Assembly (NCBI GenBank): GCA_900549755.1
Contig: URPQ01000046.1
Span: 1 to 15,514 of the forward strand
Direction: 5' to 3'
DNA length: 15,514 nt
From: an uncultured Oscillospiraceae bacterium
GTDB taxonomy: Bacteria > Bacillota > Clostridia > Oscillospirales > Acutalibacteraceae
This document shows, in pieces, positions 1 through 5,211 of this stretch. Numbering within the stretch: position 1 is the first letter of the stretch; each line of letters starts with the position of its first letter. Below the pieces are notes generated by a model that was given only the letters and a program-made list of their open reading frames with translations, ran no database searches and was not told the DNA's origin. The position numbers and the translations under genes are program-made.

Positions 1-1021
1 CGTAAGAGACCTTAATATTCAAATAGCCTTTCACGGGATCGTTGACTGACTGCGCATAGGTGACAATATCTTGCAGTTTTCCATTCGGGCCGTAAACGCC
101 GTCCGTCCAAGTGATAACGCCGCGCCTCTGTGAATTTTTCTTTTCGGCTGTAATTCTGACGGTATCGCTCGGTGCGGTATCGGCTGTGATTACCAACTTT
201 TTTCCATTTACAGAGAAACGGATTCCCGAAACGCTTGCCGAAAAAGTGTAATTGGAAAGGACATTGTTTGTGTCGGTGAGTGTGGCGGTGTACTTTTCGC
301 CGTCCCATTCAAGTTCAATGTTTTTGGCCTTGCCTGTGGATTTTGCAAAGAAGCTCGGCACTTTGGAATGGGTTTGAACGCTGGCGGCAATGGAATTGTA
401 GTAGCTCATAATTTGGCTATACAGCGGGTGGCCTGTGCTGACCTGATCGCAGATTGCGTCCTTACCGCCTGTGCCTACCTTGTTAAAATCGGCGTCGCGT
501 TCGCCAACGATGGTTTCCCAAACTAAAAGCTGTGTGGCAACGGCGTGAGCCAGCTTGTCGCCGCCCTCATTCTGCGAACGCCAAGAGGTCGAAATTGTAC
601 CCGTATAGCCGTACTGAAAGATACGGCCGATAAACAGCTTAATATCATCGGGCGAAATGGTGTGGTTATAGGACGAGGGGTAATTATCCCAAAAGTTCTC
701 GCCTTTTTTGGTGTAGCGGTCGCCCGATTCCTGCGGCACGCCGGGTTCAATGCAGTAACAGATATTGCCGTCATACGAACCCATTGCTCGGACGGTGGTA
801 TAGCGCGAAGTTTGTGCGAACCATCCGTTCATAAAATTAAAGCTGCCGTGCCCCCATTCGCCGCCGTAGTTGGCGTCCCCGTCACGGGGAAAGGAAACAA
901 GGCATACCTCGTCGGTTTCCTCTGCGGCATAGGCAGTCGTTCCGAACCCGACAAGGGTAGTAACGCAAATCAAAGCCGCCAGAAACAGCGACATCATTCT
1001 TTTAAGTTTCTGCGTTTTCAT
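1..1021 (-). CDS. Thioester-domain (TQXA-type) surface protein, partial at window edge
   Basis: The reading frame is open from an ATG at 1021 to the left edge (340 codons seen), so the C-terminus is missing. An AGGAGGA Shine-Dalgarno at 1031-1036 lies 9 nt before the ATG and fixes the start. Residues 1-32 are a signal peptide: a basic start, a hydrophobic core and an AYA-A cleavage site. The sequence ICYCIEPG (Cys90) and ATQLLVWE (Gln164) match the Cys and Gln that form an intramolecular thioester in Gram-positive thioester domains. Such domains, in sortase-anchored fibrillar adhesins, bind host or partner surfaces covalently. From about residue 220 the protein becomes beta-rich, as expected for following Ig-like repeats. 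Surface proteins of this type often sit in clostridial ICEs downstream of parA-parB. A contact role in conjugation is possible but inferred. The sortase motif is not visible because the gene is cut. Confidence 0.85.
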   Translation of the reverse strand, partial: MKTQKLKRMMSLFLAALICVTTLVGFGTTAYAAEETDEVCLVSFPRDGDANYGGEWGHGSFNFMNGWFAQTSRYTTVRAMGSYDGNICYCIEPGVPQESGDRYTKKGENFWDNYPSSYNHTISPDDIKLFIGRIFQYGYTGTISTSWRSQNEGGDKLAHAVATQLLVWETIVGERDADFNKVGTGGKDAICDQVSTGHPLYSQIMSYYNSIAASVQTHSKVPSFFAKSTGKAKNIELEWDGEKYTATLTDTNNVLSNYTFSASVSGIRFSVNGKKLVITADTAPSDTVRITAEKKNSQRRGVITWTDGVYGPNGKLQDIVTYAQSVNDPVKGYLNIKVSY

Positions 1022-1044
1022 TCTGTGAAATCCTCCTTGAAATG

Positions 1045-1075
1045 AAAAAACGCACCGTGTTATTACACAGTGCGC
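1045..1075 (-). terminator. Rho-independent terminator after the lipoprotein gene
   Basis: On the minus strand the arms GCGCACTGTGT and ACACGGTGCGT pair around an AATA loop and run into six Ts. It lies between the lipoprotein stop at 1107 and the RBS of the thioester protein, so it would separate the two genes or reduce readthrough between them. Confidence 0.75.
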
Positions 1076-1106
1076 TCAAAGTGAAATATTCGGTTTTGAT
1101 TTGGAT

Positions 1107-1832
1107 TTAGGCGTAGCCGATATACAGATCGTAGCTCCCGTCGGAGCGAGCCTGCGCCCATATCCAGACATCGGTAATATCCTCGTCCCGGCTGTACCGA
1201 TTCAGCCTGCTTTCAATGTCCCGGTCAAGGCAAGCGCTGTATGCTCCTGCGGTGATGGGATTGTCCCAGCAGTCAACCGCCGTACTTTCAAGCCGCAGTC
1301 CCACGCTTTCCGCATAGCTTCTCGCATAACCGATCCAATAGTCGATATTGAAGTCGGGTGCGGTAGGTTCTGCGGGCGGCGCGGTTTCCTGCGGTGATTC
1401 AGTCAGTGCAGGTTCCGGCGTTGGTTTTTCTTCTGCCTGTTGCTGTGTTGGCTGCTGCGTTGGCGTTGGCTTTGGTTCAGTGGTAGGCTCAACGGCTTTC
1501 GACGATTCGGGTTTCGGCGTATCGTTTGAAACGACTGTCTGCGGCGATTGTATCCCCAGCGCAGGGCTTTGTTCTGCGGTAGGCTGCGGCGTTTCTGCCT
1601 GTGACGATTCCGTTTCCGCCTTAACATCAATAACGCTATCGTCGGAACTCGTTTTACTTTCCGAAAAAGAATCGGTTAGCGTTTCCTTTGGCACAGCGTT
1701 TTCGTCAATCTCGCTTCTCAATGCCTCTATATCCGAACTTTCCCGTATTGCCTGCGGATGATTTGTATTCGCACATCCCGATACAGAAACGACAAGCGCT
1801 GCCAATAGCATGAATTGTATTGCTTTTTTCAT
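1107..1832 (-). CDS. Element-encoded lipoprotein with Pro/Thr/Glu-rich stalk
   Basis: The open frame reaches 1982, but the ATG at 1832 is the credible start. It has AGGAGG 9 nt upstream (1842-1847) and begins a lipoprotein signal: MKKAIQF, a hydrophobic core and a VSGC lipobox with Cys20 as the lipidated residue. This gives 241 residues. Residues 21-158 are low-complexity, rich in P, T, E, S and Q, like a wall-spanning stalk. Residues 160-241 look folded, with many aromatics, CWDNP and a second Cys at about 191. I do not recognise a named family for this C-terminal domain. The gene follows parB and precedes the thioester surface protein, which suggests a cell-envelope or conjugation role, but nothing in the sequence proves it. 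It was most likely carried in with the element. Confidence 0.8.
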   Translation of the reverse strand: MKKAIQFMLLAALVVSVSGCANTNHPQAIRESSDIEALRSEIDENAVPKETLTDSFSESKTSSDDSVIDVKAETESSQAETPQPTAEQSPALGIQSPQTVVSNDTPKPESSKAVEPTTEPKPTPTQQPTQQQAEEKPTPEPALTESPQETAPPAEPTAPDFNIDYWIGYARSYAESVGLRLESTAVDCWDNPITAGAYSACLDRDIESRLNRYSRDEDITDVWIWAQARSDGSYDLYIGYA

Positions 1833-2004
1833 ATCGCAAGACCTCCTTTGCAGCTTCATTGTACGGATTTTTGCGTTCTGCTGCAAAGGTGTGAATTGAC
1901 AGCCCCATAGACATCTCTTTTTTCGGGTAGTGCAGGTAGTTTTTGAGGGGGAGAGGTGTGGAGAGGGGGAACAAGCGAACACCGCCGCACCTTGCCTTAT
2001 TTTA

Positions 2005-2020
2005 GGGTATAGATACCCCT
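2005..2020 (-). other. Short hairpin just after parB
   Basis: GGGTAT and ATACCC pair around two bases a few nucleotides past the parB stop. There is no U-tract, so it may stabilise the mRNA end rather than terminate transcription. Confidence 0.35.
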
Positions 2021-2033
2021 TGTTAGGAAAATT

Positions 2034-2975
2034 TTATCGTCGTTCCATATCTCTTTGCCGTTCACGCTTTCGGTACATTTCCAACGCCTTAACAATGGTA
2101 TCTTCGATCTTCTGCGCGGGCGTCCCCGGTGCAAAATATTTGCTGATACGCTCTTTCGGCATTTTGAATTGTTCTTTCTGATTTGGCTTTTCCTCCTGCA
2201 TGATGGAGAGAATCACCTCGTCGGTCAGTCTGCCGTCCTTGCTGAACTCTTTCATTTTAATAGCTTGCGCCAAAGACGGGGTGCAGTCCTCACATTCCAT
2301 TGTGTCGTGCAGAGATTGCTGCTGGTCTTTGGAAAGATAGGACAGCTCCACGGCAGGACGGAAAGCAATCTTTCCGTCATCCACCATTTGCAGGACAGGC
2401 GGGATCAGTTCGGTCAAGCGGATAAAGCGATAAATCTGCGGTTGGCTGTCTCCACTTTTCTGACTTAACTGTTGAGCAGATGTTGTTCCACTTAACTTAT
2501 TATCCAATGGAGAAGAAGTTAAATCCGTCCTCTGACCCTGCCTTTTCATAGCTTCCAGCTTCATTTTATAGGCAAATGCTTTTTCGGACGGTAAGATCGT
2601 TTCCCTTTGAAGATTACTGTCTACCATAATAATGGTAGCTTCATCGTCAGATAGGTTGCGGACGATACATGGAATCTCCGTCAGCTCAGCCAGAGCAGCC
2701 GCAAACTTTCGCCTGTGACCTGCGACCATTTCATAGCCGCCGTTCTCTTTCGGTCGGACAAGAGCCGGAACTAACACACCGTATTTTCGGACGCTCTCGA
2801 CCATTTCAGCCATAGCGTCATCCTGTTTGACCTTAAACGGATGATTCGGAAAGTCGGAGATTTCAGCGGGGTTCAGCGTCACGACCTTTTCAAACTGTGA
2901 TTCGGCTCGGCTTTCGTCGGTAGAAAACAAATCATCTAACGGCGTCATTCCTAAATCTCTCGTTTTTACGCTCAA
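2034..2975 (-). CDS. parB: ParB/Spo0J-family partition protein of the element
   Basis: The protein has 313 residues in the usual order. An N-terminal CTPase/nuclease-like domain (about 30-125) carries AGHRRK at 85-90 and the SNLQRE box near 120-125. A helix-turn-helix segment follows at about 165-190, then a linker and a basic C-terminal tail for dimerisation. ParB proteins bind parS sites, load as CTP-dependent clamps and work with ParA. In integrative elements they help stabilise the excised circle. The start is TTG at 2975, because AGGAGG at 2985-2990 lies 9 nt upstream; the ATG at 2950 is too far from any RBS. The RBS and first 15 codons lie inside the end of parA (44-nt overlap), which points to translational coupling. 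No 16-bp parS of the TGTTTCACGTGAAACA type was seen. Confidence 0.9.
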   Translation of the reverse strand: MSVKTRDLGMTPLDDLFSTDESRAESQFEKVVTLNPAEISDFPNHPFKVKQDDAMAEMVESVRKYGVLVPALVRPKENGGYEMVAGHRRKFAAALAELTEIPCIVRNLSDDEATIIMVDSNLQRETILPSEKAFAYKMKLEAMKRQGQRTDLTSSPLDNKLSGTTSAQQLSQKSGDSQPQIYRFIRLTELIPPVLQMVDDGKIAFRPAVELSYLSKDQQQSLHDTMECEDCTPSLAQAIKMKEFSKDGRLTDEVILSIMQEEKPNQKEQFKMPKERISKYFAPGTPAQKIEDTIVKALEMYRKRERQRDMERR

Positions 2976-3756
2976 TCTCCAACACCTCCTTTGTCAACGC
3001 GTGATAGGCAGCAGCCACCTTGCCGTTTTTGTCGTGGGCGTAGATACTCTTGCCCCTGCCGCTGGTTTCGGCGGCTCTCACGGAAAAGGGTATTTCCGCC
3101 CCAAACACACGGATTTTCTCACCGTAGTGGGCGCGCAGAGAAGCAATGATTTCCTTTGCCTCGTTGGTTCGGCTGTCTACCATCGTAAAAAGAATCCCGT
3201 CGATTTTCAGCTTGGGATTGATCTGCCGCTTGACCTGTGAAATGGAGTGCATAAGCAAATCCAGACCCTTTGCCGAGAGAAACGACGGCTGCGACGGTAT
3301 GATAACGCTGTCCGCTGCCGCCAGTGAGTTCAGCGGCATAATACCGAGCGACGGCATACAGTCAATGAGGATATAGTCGTAGTGAGGTTTGACCTCACCC
3401 AGATATGTCCGCAGCGCCCGTTCACGGTTCATAGCGTTTATGAGCCGGATTTCCATACCCGATAGGGTAATGTTTGCCGGGAGCAGGTCAACGCCCTCGC
3501 CGTGGTGCAAAATACCGTGTCCGTCGGGAATCGGCGTGTCGTCGATTACACTCTGCATAATGTCCGTCAGGGTAACGGGCAACTCGTCGGGTTTGGCATA
3601 ACCGAGGGAGAGCGTCAGAGAAGCCTGCACGTCCGCGTCGATCAGTAGTACCCGTTTGTTTTCCTGCGCCAGACCGATACCGAGACTTGCGGTTGTTGTG
3701 GTTTTACCCACGCCGCCTTTTTGGTTCGTCACCGCTATTACTTTACAGTTCGCCAT
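2932..3756 (-). CDS. parA: ParA/Soj-type partition ATPase of the element
   Basis: The protein has 274 residues. It shows the deviant Walker A motif KGGVGKTT (residues 13-20, signature Lys13), LLIDADVQ (about 37-44) and a Walker B-like strand ending at Asp132 (ILIDCMPSLG). These assign it to the Soj/ParA group of P-loop ATPases. Such proteins form ATP-dependent dimers on nucleoid DNA and move ParB-bound cargo. It starts at an ATG preceded by AAGGAGG with good spacing. The downstream parB overlaps by 44 nt, so the two form one translationally coupled unit. Plasmid-like partition genes on an integrative element usually support maintenance of the excised circle. That role is inferred from context. 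Confidence 0.93.
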   Translation of the reverse strand: MANCKVIAVTNQKGGVGKTTTTASLGIGLAQENKRVLLIDADVQASLTLSLGYAKPDELPVTLTDIMQSVIDDTPIPDGHGILHHGEGVDLLPANITLSGMEIRLINAMNRERALRTYLGEVKPHYDYILIDCMPSLGIMPLNSLAAADSVIIPSQPSFLSAKGLDLLMHSISQVKRQINPKLKIDGILFTMVDSRTNEAKEIIASLRAHYGEKIRVFGAEIPFSVRAAETSGRGKSIYAHDKNGKVAAAYHALTKEVLEIERKNERFRNDAVR

Positions 3757-3784
3757 TTTGGGGTTTCCTCCTTTACATAGATTT

Positions 3785-3810
3785 AGCCGCCTGCGGCGAA
3801 GCAGACGGCT
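3785..3810 (-). other. GC-rich hairpin in the parA leader
   Basis: Arms of 10 nt (AGCCGTCTGC and GCAGGCGGCT) close a 6-nt loop, with one G-U wobble in the minus-strand RNA. It lies 15 nt upstream of the parA RBS and just past the preceding terminator. It has no U-tract. It could be a leader structure, a second weak terminator, or a binding site for ParA/ParB. Confidence 0.5.
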
Positions 3811-3823
3811 ATGTACGGAAATG

Positions 3824-3852
3824 AAAAAGCCGCTTGATTTCTCAAACGGCTT
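3824..3852 (-). terminator. Terminator after the small winged-helix gene
   Basis: On the minus strand AAGCCGTTTGAG pairs with CAAGCGGCTT and is followed by TTTTT. It starts a few bases past the stop of the 80-aa gene and separates it from parA. Confidence 0.75.
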
Positions 3853-3857
3853 GCAGT

Positions 3858-4100
3858 TCAGACCCTTGCTTTGAGTGTCTTGCTGTATTTTGCATAATCC
3901 TCGCTCAATACATAATCGATCACACAGGCTTTTGGAATCATGTATGTACTTCTTATATAGAAGTGTTTAACTTTGTTTGCCCTCATTATTTTTCGGGCGG
4001 TACTGTCACCGATACCTCCGAGCATTGATTGAAATTCGGGGAGGGTTACAACATCGGGAAAAGAAGAAAACAGTTTTTCATAATGTGCGCGTGATTTCAT
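3858..4100 (-). CDS. Small winged-helix/HTH DNA-binding protein, possible excisionase
   Basis: The protein has 80 residues and starts at an ATG with AGAGGT about 8 nt upstream. The segment from about residue 18 to 60 (VTLPEFQSMLGGIGDSTARK, then a conserved VKHFYIRSTYMIP) reads as a helix-turn-helix with a beta wing. This resembles excisionase/MerR-like DNA-binding domains used by integrative elements. It is the gene nearest the attachment site, about 300 bp from the tRNA scar. Excisionases are often found there, where they bend DNA to favour excision. A repressor controlling parA-parB is the main alternative. A strong promoter of opposite direction lies just upstream (4128-4156). I recall near-identical small proteins from other clostridial elements but cannot verify this here. 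Confidence 0.75.
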   Translation of the reverse strand: MKSRAHYEKLFSSFPDVVTLPEFQSMLGGIGDSTARKIMRANKVKHFYIRSTYMIPKACVIDYVLSEDYAKYSKTLKARV

Positions 4101-4396
4101 AGCGATACCTCTTTTTTTGAAAATATGTTGTCAATGGCAGAGAAATACGCTATAATATGTTTGCGATTTATAAATCTATTGCGTGTGCTGTTGTGCCCCG
4201 TTTTGGGGTTACATCCCTCCGATGTCCCTCCAAAATCCAAAATTCCCGTCAAAATTGAGAAATGCGGAAATGGCAGACGTAACGGAGCTTTTTAACACAT
4301 CAGTTTCAAAATAATTAGTAATTGCGGGCTTTTAGGTGTCCGTTGACGACCTCCATAGGGGTTTGAGTTCGTTTGTATTCCGTATGAAGCAAATAA
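4101..4396. other. Non-coding element terminus with putative recombinase-binding repeats
   Basis: There is no credible gene here. Two direct repeats, CATCCCTCC (4212-4220) and TGTCCCTCC (4223-4231), are spaced 11 bp apart and could be arm-type integrase sites. A small hairpin CCCC-GTTTT-GGGG lies around 4197-4208. Close to the tRNA scar, TTTGAGTT (4362-4369) faces AACTCAAA (4395-4402), with GTTTG and CAAAT continuing the inverted repeat inward. This is the kind of core-site symmetry expected around a tyrosine-recombinase crossover in an anticodon loop. Confidence 0.55.
4128..4156 (+). promoter_or_regulatory. Outward-facing sigma-A promoter near the element end
   Basis: TTGTCA (4128-4133), a 17-nt spacer and TATAAT (4151-4156) form a near-consensus promoter reading right, out of the element. 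No gene lies between it and the terminator at 4455-4487. In the integrated state it could make a short RNA of about 300 nt. In the excised circle it would read across attP into the other end of the element. Confidence 0.6.
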
Positions 4397-4451
4397 CTCA
4401 AAATCCACCGGTAGCGATACCGTGCCGGTTCGAGTCCGGCCACCGGCACCA
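4397..4451 (+). tRNA. 3' fragment of tRNA-Leu(CAA), attR scar (not functional)
   Basis: Reading right, the fragment has anticodon loop CTCAAAA (anticodon CAA), the 3' anticodon-stem strand TCCAC, and a class II variable arm CGGTA-GCGA-TACCG. A T-arm GCCGG-TTCGAGT-CCGGC follows, then 3' acceptor strand CACCGGC, discriminator A and encoded CCA. The 5' half is absent. The bases before the loop (AATAA) cannot pair with TCCAC, so no full cloverleaf can form. The break at the anticodon loop, with element DNA on the left, is the classic product of integration into a tRNA 3' half. A new intact tRNA-Leu is expected at the other end of the element. Confidence 0.88.
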
Positions 4452-4454
4452 CCA

Positions 4455-4487
4455 AAACTCCCAAACCTGTACGGTTTGGGAGTTTTT
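4455..4487 (+). terminator. Terminator of the original tRNA-Leu transcription unit
   Basis: AAACTCCCAAACC pairs with GGTTTGGGAGTTT around a short TGTAC loop and is followed by seven Ts. It lies 4 nt after the CCA end. It would have ended the tRNA transcript before integration. It now blocks readthrough from the element, including from the 4128 promoter, into the metal operon. Confidence 0.88.
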
Positions 4488-4540
4488 TTGTTACGGCTTC
4501 GCCGCATTTTACTGCCTTATTTACTTTTTTAAAAAAGTAC

Positions 4541-4569
4541 TTGACAAATACATATGAACGGTGTATCAT
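4541..4569 (+). promoter_or_regulatory. Promoter of the metal-efflux operon
   Basis: TTGACA (4541-4546), a 17-nt spacer and TATCAT (4564-4569) form a strong sigma-A type promoter. An A-rich upstream stretch (TTTAAAAAAGTAC) precedes it. The spacer and -10 overlap the first two units of the CATATGAA array, so a bound ArsR dimer would block RNA polymerase. Confidence 0.85.
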
Positions 4570-4614
4570 ATGAACAGAAATTCAAATGAATGAATATTCA
4601 TATGAATGGAGGTT
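4551..4614 (+). repeat. Four 16-bp tandem repeats, probable ArsR/SmtB operator array
   Basis: Units begin at 4551, 4567, 4583 and 4599, exactly 16 bp apart. Each opens with CATATGAA (CAAATGAA in the third). The last unit ends in the GGAGG ribosome binding site. Two perfect 12-bp palindromes overlap here: ATGAATATTCAT (4590-4601) and ATTCATATGAAT (4596-4607). TGAA/TTCA half-sites are typical of operators for ArsR/SmtB metal sensors, and the first gene is such a sensor, so autorepression is the natural reading. Confidence 0.75.
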
Positions 4615-4619
4615 GAAAT

Positions 4620-4988
4620 ATGGAAAAGCATATGCACGACCACGCCGAAATGCTCAAAACGGTGCGGCACGAGCTGCCGAAGGATGAAATGCTTTGCGAT
4701 TTAGCCGATTTATTCAAGCTTTTCGGGGATACAACGCGGATGCGCATATTGTTCTCGCTTTTTGAATCGGAAATGTGCGTTTGCGCCATTGCGGAACTGC
4801 TGGGTATGACCCAATCGGCAATTTCGCACCAGTTAAAGGTTCTAAAGCAGAGCAATTTAATTGCCTGCCGCAGGGAGGGCAAAACAATCTATTATTTCCT
4901 TGCCGATGATCATGTACGAACGATTATAGGTCAGGGATTTAATCATTTAACAGAAGAAAGGAAAACGGAAAATGAAAAAAACATTTGA
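4620..4988 (+). CDS. ArsR/SmtB-family metal-sensing repressor (CadC/ZntR type)
   Basis: The protein has 122 residues with a winged helix-turn-helix (about 25-95). The recognition region is LGMTQSAISHQLKVLKQSNL and the wing is RREGKTIYYFL. Two metal-site patterns coexist. The alpha-3 site ECVC-like motif has Cys53 and Cys55, possibly joined by Cys26 or the His-rich N-terminus MEKHMHDH. The alpha-5 pattern is Asp96, His98, His109 and Glu112, with the same spacing as the zinc ligands of SmtB. From family knowledge, such dimers repress transcription when metal-free and release DNA on binding Zn, Cd or Pb. GGAGG lies 7 nt before the ATG. The gene overlaps the HMA gene by 17 nt and leads the efflux operon. 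Confidence 0.9.
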   Translation: MEKHMHDHAEMLKTVRHELPKDEMLCDLADLFKLFGDTTRMRILFSLFESEMCVCAIAELLGMTQSAISHQLKVLKQSNLIACRREGKTIYYFLADDHVRTIIGQGFNHLTEERKTENEKNI

Positions 4989-5193
4989 ACTTGAAGATCT
5001 CGATTGCGCAAACTGCGCCGCTAAAATGGCGGAGGAAATAAGGAAAATTGAGGGCGTTACCTTTGCGGACGTGAATTTCCTCACCCAGAAAATGACCGTT
5101 GAGGCGGACGACGCAGAGTTTGACAGCATTATGAAAAAGGCGGTTAAGGTTTGCCGCAGGGTTGAACCCGATTGCCGCATAATACTTAAATAG
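4972..5193 (+). CDS. Free-standing heavy-metal-associated (HMA) domain protein
   Basis: The protein has 73 residues and forms one ferredoxin-like HMA domain. The metal-binding loop is DLDCANCA, with Cys12 and Cys15 as ligands. The predicted beta-alpha-beta-beta-alpha-beta order fits this fold throughout. In many CadA/ZntA ATPases this domain is fused to the N-terminus. Here it is a separate gene and the downstream ATPase lacks it. The protein may deliver metal to the ATPase or act as its detached regulatory domain. The acidic Asp before the first Cys favours Zn/Cd/Pb over Cu(I), whose domains usually read MTCxxC. It overlaps the repressor gene by 17 nt and lies 18 nt before the ATPase, so all three are cotranscribed. 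Confidence 0.88.
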   Translation: MKKTFELEDLDCANCAAKMAEEIRKIEGVTFADVNFLTQKMTVEADDAEFDSIMKKAVKVCRRVEPDCRIILK

Positions 5194-5211
5194 CAAAAAG
5201 GGGAGCTTTTT

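Larger units (their letters stand above)
1..4451. mobile_element. Terminal part of an integrated ICE-like element (right end in window)
   Basis: This stretch carries a typical integrative-element cargo, all on the minus strand: a small winged-helix protein, ParA, ParB, a lipoprotein and a thioester-domain surface protein. It ends in a displaced 3' fragment of tRNA-Leu (4397-4451) followed by a tRNA-type terminator. Tyrosine-recombinase elements that insert into the 3' half of a tRNA leave this scar: the intact tRNA stays at one end and a duplicate of its 3' part at the other. By that logic the integrase and conjugation genes and the intact tRNA lie left of position 1. No integrase, relaxase or type IV secretion gene is visible, so calling it an ICE rather than a simpler island is inference. 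Confidence 0.8.

Noticed and set aside
545..1761. Plus-strand frames opposite the surface protein and lipoprotein (including a Gly/Ser/Val-rich one at 1348-1761)
   Set aside because: They are mirror images of genuine minus-strand genes with signal peptides and strong RBSs. The Gly/Ser composition reflects the reverse of Pro/Thr/Glu codons.
1705..1974. Minus-strand frame of 89 codons overlapping the lipoprotein start
   Set aside because: It overlaps the signal peptide region in another frame, has a weak RBS and no recognisable domain, and the lipoprotein start has a far better ribosome site.
4321..4451. A complete tRNA-Leu gene
   Set aside because: Only the part from the anticodon loop onward is present. 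The bases before the loop cannot pair with TCCAC, and no D-arm or 5' acceptor strand GCCGGTG is found upstream.
4292..4569. Two minus-strand reading frames across the tRNA scar (one contains GGAGGRTRTGT)
   Set aside because: They are antisense to the tRNA-Leu fragment and its terminator. Similar peptides arise wherever a tRNA-Leu end is translated backwards, and no RBS supports them.
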